This document shows positions 54,458 to 63,932 of a stretch of 64,000 bases of DNA, piece by piece. This stretch comes from Pseudonocardia humida (GTDB lineage Bacteria > Actinomycetota > Actinomycetes > Mycobacteriales > Pseudonocardiaceae): NCBI RefSeq assembly GCF_023898865.1, contig NZ_JAGSOV010000059.1, positions 1 to 64,000 of the forward strand. Direction: 5' to 3'. The notes under the pieces are model-generated. The model did no database searches and was not told where the DNA came from. It saw only the letters and a list, made by a program, of their open reading frames with translations. Made by a program: the position numbers and the translations under genes. The stretch's first letter is position 1; the number at the start of each line of letters is the position of its first letter.

Positions 54458-54531
54458 TCGGTCGCGGGCCGTGTGAGGCTCATCGGGTGGATCGATTCCG
54501 AAGTCGGTGCGAACCCGCCGACCTGGGACGC

Positions 54532-54537
54532 TAGGGT
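54532..54537 (+). promoter_or_regulatory. gap operon promoter -10 box
   Basis: TAGGGT fits TANNNT. The predicted leader is about 65 nt, with GAGGAGG before GTG 54607. Confidence 0.5.
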
Positions 54538-54606
54538 GCGAGGTGAGCGGGCGTCCCCGGTCGGGGAACCGCCCCTACGAGACGAACCAGACCGAGGAGG
54601 CACGGC

Positions 54607-55620
<1,014 letters not shown>

Positions 55621-55633
55621 GGCGGGATCGCGA

Positions 55634-56830
55634 GTGAAGTCGCTCGACGACCTCGTCGGGGAGGGCGTCTCCGGTCGCACGGTGCTCGTCCGCTCCGACC
55701 TGAACGTGCCCCTCGACGGCGACCGGATCACCGACGACGGCCGGATCCGGGCTTCGGTGCCCACCCTGCGCACCCTGCTCGACGCGGGGGCGCGGGTGGT
55801 GGTCACCGCCCACCTCGGCCGGCCCAAGGGCGGCCCGGAGCCGAAGTACTCCCTGGCCCCGGTGGCCGCGCGGCTCGGTGAGCTGCTCGGCGCCGAGGTC
55901 ACCCTGGCCGAGCACGGCGACGCCGCGGGCGCGGCGGTGTCCGCGCTCGGCGACGGCGGCGTCGTGCTGCTGGAGAACATCCGGTTCGACCCGCGCGAGA
56001 CCGCGAAGAACGACGACGACCGGGCCGGGCTGGCCCGCGAGCTGTCCGCGCTGACCGGCCCGAGCGGGGCGTTCGTCTCCGACGGCTTCGGCGTGGTGCA
56101 CCGCAAGCAGGCCTCGGTCTACGACGTGGCGCTCGACCTGCCCGCCTACGCGGGCGGCCTCGTGCTCGCCGAGGTCGAGGTGCTGCGCACGCTGACCACC
56201 GAGCCCGAGCGGCCCTATGCGGTGGTGCTGGGCGGGTCGAAGGTGTCGGACAAGCTGGCCGTCATCGACGCCCTGCTGCCCCGGGTCGACGCGCTGCTGG
56301 TCGGCGGCGGGATGTGCTTCACGTTCCTGGCCGCGCAGGGCTACGGCGTGGGCGACTCGCTGCTCGAGCGCGACCAGATCGACAGCTGCCGGCGGCTGCT
56401 GGAGTCGGGCAAGATCGTGCTCCCGGTGGACGTCGTCGTGGCCGACGACTTCTCGGCCGAGGCCGCCACCCGCACCGTCGCCGCGGACGCGATCCCGGAC
56501 GGCTGGAAGGGCCTCGACATCGGCCCGGACACCGTCGCGGCCTTCGCCGAGGTGCTCGGCCGGGCGCGGACGGTGTTCTGGAACGGCCCGATGGGCGTGT
56601 TCGAGCTGGCGCCGTTCGCCGAGGGCACCCGCGGGGTGGCCCAGGCGATCATCGACGGCACGGCCGCCGGTGCGTTCAGCGTCGTCGGCGGCGGCGACTC
56701 CGCCGCCGCCGTGCGGGCGCTGGGCCTGCCCGAGTACGGCTTCTCCCACATCTCCACCGGGGGCGGGGCCTCGCTGGAGTTCCTCGAGGGCAAGGACCTG
56801 CCCGGCATCGCCGTCCTGGAGAAGAGCTGA
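55634..56830 (+). CDS. pgk: Phosphoglycerate kinase
   Basis: 398 residues of two-domain fold. RTVLVRSDLNVPLDGDRITD and VVTAHLGRPKGGPEPKYSLA carry the 3-PGA-binding residues; VVLGGSKVSDKLAVIDALLP and VFWNGPMGVFELAPFAEGT, GGGDSAAAVRALGLPEYGFS and ISTGGGASLEFLEGKDLPG form the nucleotide side. GTG start 13 bp after gap; the stop overlaps tpiA (TGATG). Confidence 0.98.
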   Translation: MKSLDDLVGEGVSGRTVLVRSDLNVPLDGDRITDDGRIRASVPTLRTLLDAGARVVVTAHLGRPKGGPEPKYSLAPVAARLGELLGAEVTLAEHGDAAGAAVSALGDGGVVLLENIRFDPRETAKNDDDRAGLARELSALTGPSGAFVSDGFGVVHRKQASVYDVALDLPAYAGGLVLAEVEVLRTLTTEPERPYAVVLGGSKVSDKLAVIDALLPRVDALLVGGGMCFTFLAAQGYGVGDSLLERDQIDSCRRLLESGKIVLPVDVVVADDFSAEAATRTVAADAIPDGWKGLDIGPDTVAAFAEVLGRARTVFWNGPMGVFELAPFAEGTRGVAQAIIDGTAAGAFSVVGGGDSAAAVRALGLPEYGFSHISTGGGASLEFLEGKDLPGIAVLEKS

Positions 56831-57615
56831 TGGCCCGCAAGCCGCTGATCGCCGGCAACTGGAAGATGAACCTCAACCACCTCGAGGCCATCGCCCTGGT
56901 GCAGAAGCTCGCCTTCGCGCTGCCGGAGAAGTACTACGACAAGGTCGACGTCGTCGTGCTGCCCCCGTTCACCGACATCCGGTCGGTGCAGACGCTCATC
57001 GACGGCGACCAGCTGCTGATGGTGCACGGGGCGCAGGACCTGTCCCCGCACGACTCGGGCGCCTACACCGGCGACGTGTCCGGCGTGATGCTGGCCAAGC
57101 TGGGCTGCCGCTTCGTCGTGGTGGGCCACTCCGAGCGCCGCGAGCTCCACGGCGAGGACGACGCGCTGGTCAACCGGAAGGTGCTGGCCGCGCTCAAGCA
57201 CGGGATCGGCCCGATCCTGTGCGTCGGCGAGGGCCTGCAGGTGCGGGAGCAGGGCGGTCACGTGGAGCACACCACGCGCCAGCTCCGTGCCGGGCTGGCC
57301 GAGGTCTCCGCCCAGGACATCGGGTCGGTGGTGATCGCCTACGAGCCGGTGTGGGCGATCGGCACGGGCCGCGTCGCGAGCGCGTCCGACGCCCAGGAGG
57401 TCTGCGCCGCGCTGCGGGCGACGGTGTCCGAGCTCTACGGCGAGACCGTCGCGGCCGGCGTCCGGGTGCTCTACGGCGGGTCGGTGAAGGCGAAGAACGT
57501 CGGCGAGATCGTGGCCGAGGCCGACATCGACGGCGCGCTGGTCGGCGGGGCCAGCCTCGACGCCGACGAGTTCGCGCAGCTGTGCGCGATCTCCGCCGGT
57601 GGCCCCCTGCCATAA
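56830..57615 (+). CDS. tpiA: Triose-phosphate isomerase
   Basis: 261 residues starting MARKPLIAGNWKMNLNHLEA, with Asn and Lys of the active site. VVVGHSERRELHGEDD has the catalytic His and AYEPVWAIGTGRVASA the catalytic Glu; VLYGGSVKAKN and DGALVGGASLDADEF bind phosphate. It shares one base with the pgk stop. Followed by a large palindrome. Confidence 0.98.
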   Translation: MARKPLIAGNWKMNLNHLEAIALVQKLAFALPEKYYDKVDVVVLPPFTDIRSVQTLIDGDQLLMVHGAQDLSPHDSGAYTGDVSGVMLAKLGCRFVVVGHSERRELHGEDDALVNRKVLAALKHGIGPILCVGEGLQVREQGGHVEHTTRQLRAGLAEVSAQDIGSVVIAYEPVWAIGTGRVASASDAQEVCAALRATVSELYGETVAAGVRVLYGGSVKAKNVGEIVAEADIDGALVGGASLDADEFAQLCAISAGGPLP

Positions 57616-57628
57616 CCGCCCGAACGCA

Positions 57629-57696
57629 TTCCGCCGAGAACGGCGTATGGGATCGGCTCGACCCTTTTCGATCCCATAACGTCGTTCTCGACGGAA
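57629..57696. repeat. Large imperfect palindrome between tpiA and secG
   Basis: The left arm (57629-57655) starts TTCCGCCGAGAACGGCG and the right arm (57669-57696) ends GTCGTTCTCGACGGAA. They pair over 25 positions with two substitutions and one extra base, around a 13-nt loop. Arm GC is about 55-60%, below its surroundings. It starts 13 bp after the tpiA stop; it may serve as a terminator, but it is far longer than needed. Confidence 0.88.
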
Positions 57697-57796
57697 CGGG
57701 CCCCCGGCAACGCCCGGCCACGGCCCGGGTACCCTCGGGTTTCCGAGCGGCGCGGCGGCAGCGGCCGGGGCGCCGTGCGACGAGAATGAGGATGGG

Positions 57797-58033
57797 ATGC
57801 AACTCGCCCTGCAGATCGTACTGATCGTCTCCAGCGTGCTGCTGGTGCTGCTGATCCTGCTGCACCGCGGTCGGGGTGGCGGTCTGTCCAGCCTGTTCGG
57901 TGGCGGGGTGCAGTCGAGCCTGTCCGGGTCGAGCGTGGTCGAGAAGAACCTCGACCGGCTCACCCTGTTCGTCGGCGCGATCTGGGTGATCGCGATCATC
58001 GGAACCGGGCTGCTCGTGAAGGTCGGGGTCTGA
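57797..58033 (+). CDS. secG: Preprotein translocase subunit SecG
   Basis: 78 residues with two membrane helices (about 3-23, ALQIVLIVSSVLLVLLILLH, and 55-75, LFVGAIWVIAIIGTGLLVKV) joined by a Gly/Ser-rich cytoplasmic loop RGRGGGLSSLFGGGVQSSL. Part of SecYEG in the membrane. The position after tpiA is the usual one. Confidence 0.96.
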   Translation: MQLALQIVLIVSSVLLVLLILLHRGRGGGLSSLFGGGVQSSLSGSSVVEKNLDRLTLFVGAIWVIAIIGTGLLVKVGV

Positions 58034-58046
58034 GAGAAGGATGGCC

Positions 58047-58388
58047 ATGGCAGGCGGAAACGCGATCCGCGGCACCCGGGTGGGTGCCGGTCCGATGGGC
58101 GAGTCCGAGCGCGGCGAGACCGCGCCCCGCTCGCACGTGTCGTACTTCTGTTCCAACGGGCACGTCTCCACGCCCTCGTTCGCCCAGGAGGCGGACATCC
58201 CCGACTCCTGGGACTGCCCCCGCTGCGGGCTGCCGGGCGGGCGCGACAGCCAGAACCCGCCGGCTCCGCCGCGGACCGAGCCCTACAAGACCCACCTGGC
58301 GTACGTGAAGGAGCGGCGCAGCGACGCCGACGGCGCCGCGATCCTCGAAGAGGCCCTGAGCAAGCTGCGCGCCTCGCGCGAGCTCTGA
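58047..58388 (+). CDS. rbpA: RNA polymerase-binding protein RbpA
   Basis: About 113 residues. It has a basic N-terminal tail, a zinc-ribbon-like core with Cys35, His39, Cys57 and Cys60 (YFCSNGHVSTPSFAQEAD, WDCPRCGLPGGRD), the basic linker near PPRTEPYKTHLAYVKERR and a C-terminal sigma-interacting helix (ILEEALSKLRASREL). RbpA stabilises open complexes with primary sigma factors and is limited to actinobacteria. ATG 58047 is preferred over ATG 58041 because AAGG (58037-58040) touches the latter. Confidence 0.96.
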   Translation: MAGGNAIRGTRVGAGPMGESERGETAPRSHVSYFCSNGHVSTPSFAQEADIPDSWDCPRCGLPGGRDSQNPPAPPRTEPYKTHLAYVKERRSDADGAAILEEALSKLRASREL

Positions 58389-58393
58389 GCGCC

Positions 58394-58421
58394 GGCCCCG
58401 GTGTCCGCGGACGCCGGGGCC
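58394..58421. terminator. Bidirectional terminator, rbpA/lipoprotein gene
   Basis: The 13-bp arms GGCCCCGGTGTCC and GGACGCCGGGGCC (one G-U pair) are nearly contiguous and fill the gap between two convergent stop codons. Confidence 0.75.
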
Positions 58422-58423
58422 GT

Positions 58424-59044
58424 TCAGCTGAGCGCGTCGACCTGCTGGCCGATCGCCATCGTCAGCGCCGCCACCGTGGTCCCGGGCGGGACCGCCGAGG
58501 CCGCGACCGTGATGACATCCTCGCCCCGGACCAGCCCGGCGTAGACGCTGCTCCCGTCGAGCCGGCAGACGAACCCGGTGCCGACCGGCGCGCGCGACCC
58601 GGCGTCGCATACCTCGGCGAGCACGTCGAGCTGCGCCGCGACGGCCCGGTCGTCGGCCGCCGCGATGTCGACGGCGACGAACTCCCCACTCCGGGCGGGT
58701 GCCGGGGTCGGTGCCCGGTCCAGCCCCGTACCGGTGTCCGCACCGTCCGCTGCCGACGCCGCGGGTGCCGCGGCCGTCGGGGCCCCCGGCCCGGGGTCGT
58801 AGACGCAGCGGGTGTCGCTGGCCGTCGTCGCGTCCGGGGTCCAGGTGAGCCCGGTGGTGTCCGCCATCGCCTCGAGGTCGAGCAGGCAGGCGGCCGGCGG
58901 GGGAGGGGGCGGCGTCGGCGCGGCGCTCGGCCCGCCGGCGGTCGGCCCGGTGCCCGCGGCGGTCGTCGTGCAGCCGACCGCGCCGAGCGCGAGCAGGGCG
59001 GCCCCCAGCAGGGCGGATCGGGACCGGGCCGGCGGTGCGCTCAC
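58424..59044 (-). CDS. Putative secreted lipoprotein
   Basis: 206 residues from GTG 59044. A signal peptide with RSRSALLGAALLALGAVGC ends in a lipobox-like Cys, so it should be acylated and anchored outside the cell. A Thr/Gly/Pro linker follows, then a domain containing CLLDLEAMADTTGLTW, DTRCVYDPG, FVAVDIAAADDRAVAAQLDV and FVCRLDGSSVYAGLVRGED. Paired cysteines and size resemble DUF3558-type lipoproteins, but the match is not certain. Function unknown. Confidence 0.72.
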   Translation of the reverse strand: MSAPPARSRSALLGAALLALGAVGCTTTAAGTGPTAGGPSAAPTPPPPPPAACLLDLEAMADTTGLTWTPDATTASDTRCVYDPGPGAPTAAAPAASAADGADTGTGLDRAPTPAPARSGEFVAVDIAAADDRAVAAQLDVLAEVCDAGSRAPVGTGFVCRLDGSSVYAGLVRGEDVITVAASAVPPGTTVAALTMAIGQQVDALS

Positions 59045-59121
59045 GTCCCGCACGATGCCATGCGGCACCCCGCCGACCGGTCGCACCCCCGCGGCGCCGC
59101 TCCTCGCGGGCGGTGCGGCCC

Positions 59122-59550
59122 TCAGCAGCCGCAGGGCACGGTCAGCGGGTCGGGATCGGCGGTGACGACGCCGTCGTCGGTCTGCACGGGCAGGCCCTCC
59201 CGGGTCCAGTACTCGATGCCGCCGAGCATCTCCCGGACCCGGAACCCGGCCCGGGCCAGCCGCAGCGCAGCCCGCGTCGCGCCGTTGCAGGCCGGCCCCC
59301 AGCAGTAGGTCACCACCGGGACCGCGGGGTCGAGGTCGGCGGGCAGCTGGGCGGTCGGGAGGTGGCGCGCCCCGGGGATCCGCCCACCGGCCCACGCGGC
59401 GGCGCTGCGCGTGTCGACCAGCACGAAGTCGGCGGAGCCGTCGGACAGCGCGGCGTGGACGTCGGAGACGTCGGTCTGGAACTCCAGCCGGGCGGTGAAG
59501 AACGCGACGGCGTCGGTGGTGGGGTCGGTGGTGGGCGCGGTGGTGGGCAC
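59122..59550 (-). CDS. Rhodanese-like domain protein
   Basis: 142 residues from GTG 59550. The single rhodanese domain has FVLVDTRSAAAWAGGRIPGA and RHLPTAQLPADLDPAVPVVT; the active-site loop is YCWGPACNGATRAALRLA, so a Cys sits at the catalytic position in a C-W-G-P-A-C loop. It ends in TVPCGC. Likely a cytoplasmic sulfurtransferase. TAGCGT on the minus strand ends 7 nt upstream of the start. It is divergent from the Lrp gene, a frequent pairing that suggests regulation by it. Confidence 0.87.
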   Translation of the reverse strand: MPTTAPTTDPTTDAVAFFTARLEFQTDVSDVHAALSDGSADFVLVDTRSAAAWAGGRIPGARHLPTAQLPADLDPAVPVVTYCWGPACNGATRAALRLARAGFRVREMLGGIEYWTREGLPVQTDDGVVTADPDPLTVPCGC

Positions 59551-59557
59551 GGCGCTG

Positions 59558-59563
59558 ACGCTA
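59558..59563 (-). promoter_or_regulatory. -10 box for the rhodanese gene
   Basis: TAGCGT on the minus strand, 7 nt before GTG 59550. Confidence 0.5.
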
Positions 59564-59592
59564 GGAAGATCAGGGCTCGGGGAGAAGAAGAC

Positions 59593-59624
59593 ATCCACGG
59601 TAGATTCGGGCCATGACCGTGGAT
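59593..59624. promoter_or_regulatory. Lrp operator-like dyad over promoter and start codon
   Basis: ATCCACGGT (59593-59601) and ACCGTGGAT (59616-59624) are perfect 9-bp inverted arms 14 bp apart. They enclose the -10 box TAGATT (59601-59606) and the ATG at 59613. A protein bound here would block its own synthesis, as expected for an autoregulated Lrp gene. Confidence 0.6.
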
Positions 59625-60098
59625 TCACTCGACGACATCGACTACCGCCTCCTGGAAGCCCTGCAGGAGGACGGTCGGGCGAGCTATGCCGTCCTGGGTC
59701 GCACGGTCGGGCTGTCGCCGAGCGCGGTCACCGAGCGGGTGCGCAGGCTGGAGGAGTCCGGGGTGATCACCGGCTACCGCTGCGACGTCGACCCCGAGCG
59801 CATCGGCCTGGTGATCCGCGCGCTGGTGCGGCTGCGCTACCCGAACGCCAACTACCGCCCCTTCCACGACCTGCTCGACAGCACGCCGGAGATCATCGAG
59901 GCGCACCACGTGACGGGGGAGGACTGCTTCGTGCTGACCGTGCTGGCCCGCTCGATGCGCCACCTCGAAGAGGTCACCGGGCGGATCGGCGGGCTGGGCG
60001 CGGTGACCACCAGCGTCGTCTACTCCAGCCCGCTGCCGCACCGCCCCGCCCTGGCCGCCGCCCGCCCCACCCGGGCCGACGGGCGCCGTCGCGCCTGA
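59613..60098 (+). CDS. Lrp/AsnC-family transcriptional regulator
   Basis: 161 residues. The N-terminal HTH is DDIDYRLLEALQEDGRASYA then VLGRTVGLSPSAVTERVRRL. The C-terminal RAM ligand-binding domain contains RALVRLRYPNANYRPFHDLL, EAHHVTGEDCFVLTVLARSM and GLGAVTTSVVYSSPLP. Probable amino-acid-responsive regulator of itself and the divergent rhodanese gene. The mRNA is predicted leaderless, with TAGATT ending 6 nt before ATG. Confidence 0.93.
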   Translation: MTVDSLDDIDYRLLEALQEDGRASYAVLGRTVGLSPSAVTERVRRLEESGVITGYRCDVDPERIGLVIRALVRLRYPNANYRPFHDLLDSTPEIIEAHHVTGEDCFVLTVLARSMRHLEEVTGRIGGLGAVTTSVVYSSPLPHRPALAAARPTRADGRRRA

Positions 60099-60139
60099 GC
60101 GGCTGGCGCGCCCGCCCGGTCGGACCGGTGGTGCGCCGG

Positions 60140-60568
60140 TCAGCCGGGGAGGCCCGTCAGCAGGGCGCCGGGGCCCGCGGTGTCGGCGCCCGCGGCCCGC
60201 ACGCGGTCGCGCAGCTCGCGGTCGGCGGTCACGACCAGCCGGTCGTCGCCGTCGAGCTCCCCGACGAGGGCGACGATCGCGGAGTCGCCGTCGCGGTCGG
60301 CGCGGACGACGTCGAGCAGCGCGTGCGTGGACAGGTCCTCGACGCGGGCCGCCTCGCCCTCCAGGACGAGGTGCAGCCGCAGGGACCGGTCCGCGGGCTG
60401 CCCGAGCGCCGCGGCCAGCTCGCGGGTGCCGGTGGTCAGCAGGGCCACGAGCTGCCCGGTCAGCCGGCGCGCGGCGCCGGGGCGGTCCCGCCACCAGCCG
60501 TCGGGGCGGGAGCCGACGACGTTGGCCCCGTCCACGACGACGTGCAGCGGACCCGGTTCGGCGGCCAC
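60140..60568 (-). CDS. NYN-domain protein (PIN-like nuclease fold)
   Basis: 142 residues. The N-terminal strand HVVVDGANVVGSRPDGWWRD carries the first acidic residue of the NYN/PIN fold. DGDSAIVALVGELDGDDRLV and VTADRELRDRVRAAGADT carry the rest of the acidic cluster, so a metal-dependent ribonuclease is plausible. It lies 1 bp after pgl on the same strand and is probably co-transcribed with the pentose-phosphate genes, without a known link. Confidence 0.83.
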   Translation of the reverse strand: MAAEPGPLHVVVDGANVVGSRPDGWWRDRPGAARRLTGQLVALLTTGTRELAAALGQPADRSLRLHLVLEGEAARVEDLSTHALLDVVRADRDGDSAIVALVGELDGDDRLVVTADRELRDRVRAAGADTAGPGALLTGLPG

Positions 60569-60569
60569 G

Positions 60570-61349
60570 TCAGGCGATGTGCGGGACGAGGTCGCGGGGC
60601 AGCTTGGCCGCCGCGGCCCGGTCGAGCAGCCAGCGGGTGCGCCGGCGACCGGTGGCGCCGGCCACCGGGATCGCCACTTCGCCCGCCCCGCCCAGGGCCA
60701 TGGCCACCGCGGCCGCCTTGGCCTCGCCGGTGGTGATGATCCAGACCTCGGCCGCGGTGCGGATCGCGGGCAGGGTGAGCGACACGCGGGTCGGCGGGGG
60801 CTTCGGGCAGCCGTGCACCGCCACCACCGAGCGCTCGGTCTCGTACACGGCGGGGGAGTGCGGGAAGACCGAGGCGGTGTGGCCCTCGCCGCCCATGCCC
60901 AGCATCAGCACGTCGAACGAGGGCACCGGGCCGTGGTCCTCCGGGCGGGCCGCCCGGCGCAGCAGCGCCGCGTACTCCTCGGCCGCCGCCTCCGCCCCGG
61001 ACGGGCCCGTGCCGGTGTCGGCGCCCATCGCGAACACCTTGGCCGGGTGGACCGGGACGTGGTCGAGCAGGGCCTCGCGGGCCTGGGTCTCGTTGCGCTC
61101 GGGGTGGCCCGGCGGCAGGAACCGCTCGTCGCCCCAGTAGAACTCGACGCGGCCCCAGTCGACGGCGTCGCGGGCGACGGTGGCCCGGATCTGCTCCAGC
61201 ATCGCGATGCCGACGCCACCGCCGGTGAGCACGATCTTCGGCGTGTTGCCCGCGGCCTGCAGGTCGACCAGCCGGGTGATCAGCCGGGCGGCCGCGGCCG
61301 CCGCGAGCACGTCGGGGTGGGCGTGCACGGCGATGTCGGCGGCGGCCAT
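60570..61349 (-). CDS. pgl: 6-phosphogluconolactonase
   Basis: Hydrolyses 6-phosphogluconolactone from Zwf. 259 residues. Motifs are IVLTGGGVGIAMLEQIRATV, VEFYWGDERFLPPGHPERNE, LLMLGMGGEGHTASVFPHSP-type core (here VLMLGMGGEGHTASVFPHSP) and RVSLTLPAIRTAAEVWIITT. ATG 61349 lies 7 nt after the GGAGGGAG region. Third gene of zwf-opcA-pgl. Confidence 0.96.
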   Translation of the reverse strand: MAAADIAVHAHPDVLAAAAAARLITRLVDLQAAGNTPKIVLTGGGVGIAMLEQIRATVARDAVDWGRVEFYWGDERFLPPGHPERNETQAREALLDHVPVHPAKVFAMGADTGTGPSGAEAAAEEYAALLRRAARPEDHGPVPSFDVLMLGMGGEGHTASVFPHSPAVYETERSVVAVHGCPKPPPTRVSLTLPAIRTAAEVWIITTGEAKAAAVAMALGGAGEVAIPVAGATGRRRTRWLLDRAAAAKLPRDLVPHIA

Positions 61350-61384
61350 GCCCACACTCCCTCCTCGCGGTGCGTCGGCGCCGG

Positions 61385-62350
61385 TCACGAGCTGGTGGCC
61401 AGCGTCGGCGCGGACACCGGGGCATCGAGGTCGGCGACCCGTCCGATCCCGGCCAGCGCGGCCCCGTAGATCTCGTCGGGGTCGAGCCGGCGCAGCTCCT
61501 CGGCGAGGCAGTCTCGCACCTCGCGGCGGGCCAGCGCGACCAACCGGTCGGGTTGTCCCGGTTGGCTGAGCCGCCCGACGCGCCCGTCCGGGCGGACGAG
61601 CTCGATCGGACCCGAGGCCCGCTCCAGGCGCACCGAGACCATGCCCTTGCCGGTGGTGGCCGGGCGGCGCTCGACGGCGGCGTCCAGCCGGGCGGCGAGC
61701 CACCCGGCCAGCAGGTCGGCGGAGGGGGAGACCCGCTCGCCGACGACGGTGACGTGGGTGATGGGCTCGAAGGGCGGGGCGTCCATCGCGGTGGCCAGCA
61801 GCGCGCGCCAGAACGTCAGCCGCGACCAGGCGAGGTCGGTGTCGCCGGCGCGGTGGCCCACCCGGCGCTGGGCGAGCGCGGCGACCGGGTCGGCGCAGGC
61901 GAGCGCGTCGGTGATGCGGCGCTGGGCCAGCCTGCCCACCTCGTCCTCGGCCGGGACGTCCGGCGCGTCGCCCGGCCACCAGGCGACGACCGGCGCGTCG
62001 GGCAGCAGCAGCGGCATCACCATGCCGGCCGCGGCGCCGTTGTCGGCCAGCGCGCCGTAGCCGCGCAGCACGATGACCTCGCTGGCCCCGGCGTCGCCGC
62101 CGACCCGGATCTGCGCGTCCAACCGGGGCGCGGCCTCCCGGTACCCGCGGGCCAGCACGATGACCCGGCACGGGTGCTCGCGGCTGGCCTCGTTCGCGGC
62201 GTCGATGGCGTCCTCGGTGGTGGCCCCGTCGTCGGTGATGATCACCAGGGTGAGCACCCGGCCCAGCGCGAGCACGCCGCCGCTCTCGCGCAGCTGGACC
62301 AGCTTCTTGTTGACCTTCGAGATGTTCGTCGAGGGCAGATCGACGATCAT
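61385..62350 (-). CDS. opcA: Glucose-6-phosphate dehydrogenase assembly protein OpcA
   Basis: 321 residues starting MIVDLPSTNISKVNKKLVQL, the family hallmark. VLALGRVLTLVIITDDGATT, VWRGYGALADNGAAAGMVMP-like and DAPVVAWWPGDAPDVPAEDE are conserved. OpcA is needed for active G6PDH in cyanobacteria and actinobacteria. Start ATG with GAGGAG 6 nt upstream; 31 bp after zwf. Confidence 0.96.
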   Translation of the reverse strand: MIVDLPSTNISKVNKKLVQLRESGGVLALGRVLTLVIITDDGATTEDAIDAANEASREHPCRVIVLARGYREAAPRLDAQIRVGGDAGASEVIVLRGYGALADNGAAAGMVMPLLLPDAPVVAWWPGDAPDVPAEDEVGRLAQRRITDALACADPVAALAQRRVGHRAGDTDLAWSRLTFWRALLATAMDAPPFEPITHVTVVGERVSPSADLLAGWLAARLDAAVERRPATTGKGMVSVRLERASGPIELVRPDGRVGRLSQPGQPDRLVALARREVRDCLAEELRRLDPDEIYGAALAGIGRVADLDAPVSAPTLATSS

Positions 62351-62381
62351 GGACGGCTCCTCGTGGGGTACTGCGCGGTGG

Positions 62382-63932
62382 TCACGGACGGCGCCAGGTG
62401 CGCCCGGTGCGGGCCAGCATCCGGTTGGCCGACTCCGGGCCCCAGCTGCCTGCCGGGTACGGGTCGGGCCCGGCGTCCTGGGCGGCCCAGTGCTCGATCA
62501 CCGGGTCGAGGATCTCCCAGGAGCGCTCGACCTCGTCGTTGACCGGGAACAGCGACGGCTCGCCCAGCAGCACGTCGAGGATGAGCCGTTCGTAGGCCTC
62601 CGGGGAGGCCTCGGTGAACGCGGTGCCGTAGCCGAAGTCCATGGTGACGTCGCGGACCTCCATCTGGCTGCCCGGCACCTTCGACCCGAACCGCATGGTG
62701 ACGCCCTCGTCGGGCTGCACCCGCACGACGATCGCGTTCTGCCCGAGCTCCTCGGTCATGGTGGAGTCGAACGGCAGGTGCGGCGCCCGCTTGAAGATGA
62801 TGGCGATCTCGGTGACGCGCCTGCCCAGCCGCTTGCCGGTGCGCAGGTAGAACGGCACCCCGGCCCAACGGCGGGTGGCCACCTCGCAGGTGATCGCGGC
62901 GTAGGTCTCGGTGCGCGACTCGGGGTCGAAGCCCTCCTCCTGCGTGAGCCCGCGCACCTTCTCACCGCCCTGCCAGCCGCCCTCGTACTGGCCGCGGGCC
63001 GTGGTCTCGTGCAGCGGGCCGACCAGCTTGGTCGCGTTCAGCACCTTGATCTTCTCGGCGCGCAGCTCGTCGGAGGAGAACGCGACCGGCTCCTCCATGG
63101 CGGTGAACGCCAGCAGCTGCAGCAGGTGGTTCTGGATGACGTCGCGGGCCGCGCCGATGCCGTCGTAGTAGCCGGCGCGCCCGCCCAGCCCGATGTCCTC
63201 GGCCATGGTGATCTGCACCTGGTCGATGTAGTGGGCGTTCCAGATGGGCTCGAACAGCTGGTTGGCGAAGCGCATCGCCAGCACGTTCTGCACCGTCTCC
63301 TTGCCGAGGTAGTGGTCGATGCGGAACACCGAGTCCTCGGGGAAGACGTCGTTGACGATGGCGTTGAGCTCGCGCGCGGATCGCAGGTCGTGGCCGAAGG
63401 GCTTCTCGATGACGACCCGGCGCCACTGGTCGCCGTTCTGGGCGGACAGCCCCGAGCGGGCCAGCTGCTTGCACACCACCGGGAACGCGCCCGGCGGGAT
63501 GGACAGGTAGAAGGCGTGGTTGCCGCCGGTGCCCCGGACCCGGTCGAGGTCGCGGACGGTCTTCTCCAGCTGGTCGAACGACGCGTCGTCGTCGAAGCTG
63601 CCGGGCACGAACCGGAAGCCCTCGGCGAGGCGGTCCCACACCGACTGGCGGAACGGGGTGCGGGCGTGCTCGCGCACCGCCTCGTAGACCACGTTGCCGA
63701 AGTCCTGGTCGGCCCAGTCGCGGCGGGCGAAGCCGGTCAGCGCGAAGCCCGGCGGCAGCAGCCCGCGGTTGGCCAGGTCGTAGATGGCCGGCATCAGCTT
63801 CTTGCGGGACAGGTCCCCGGTCACGCCGAAGATGACCAGGCCGCAGGGCCCCGCGATCCGCGGGAGCCGCTTGTCGCGGGGATCGCGCAGCGGGTTCACC
63901 CACTGCGCGGTCCCGGTCGTGCTGGCGCTCAT
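62382..63932 (-). CDS. zwf: Glucose-6-phosphate 1-dehydrogenase
   Basis: First oxidative pentose-phosphate step, producing NADPH. 516 residues. The NADP loop is LVIFGVTGDLSRKKLMPAIY; the active-site FRIDHYLGKETVQNVLAMRF and the substrate-binding VIEKPFGHDLRSAREL segments are complete. The C-terminal domain contains PFYLRTGKRLGRRVTEIAII. ATG 63932 has GAGGAGAACG directly upstream. Only 68 bp of its upstream region are in the window, and they show no gene. Confidence 0.98.
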   Translation of the reverse strand: MSASTTGTAQWVNPLRDPRDKRLPRIAGPCGLVIFGVTGDLSRKKLMPAIYDLANRGLLPPGFALTGFARRDWADQDFGNVVYEAVREHARTPFRQSVWDRLAEGFRFVPGSFDDDASFDQLEKTVRDLDRVRGTGGNHAFYLSIPPGAFPVVCKQLARSGLSAQNGDQWRRVVIEKPFGHDLRSARELNAIVNDVFPEDSVFRIDHYLGKETVQNVLAMRFANQLFEPIWNAHYIDQVQITMAEDIGLGGRAGYYDGIGAARDVIQNHLLQLLAFTAMEEPVAFSSDELRAEKIKVLNATKLVGPLHETTARGQYEGGWQGGEKVRGLTQEEGFDPESRTETYAAITCEVATRRWAGVPFYLRTGKRLGRRVTEIAIIFKRAPHLPFDSTMTEELGQNAIVVRVQPDEGVTMRFGSKVPGSQMEVRDVTMDFGYGTAFTEASPEAYERLILDVLLGEPSLFPVNDEVERSWEILDPVIEHWAAQDAGPDPYPAGSWGPESANRMLARTGRTWRRP

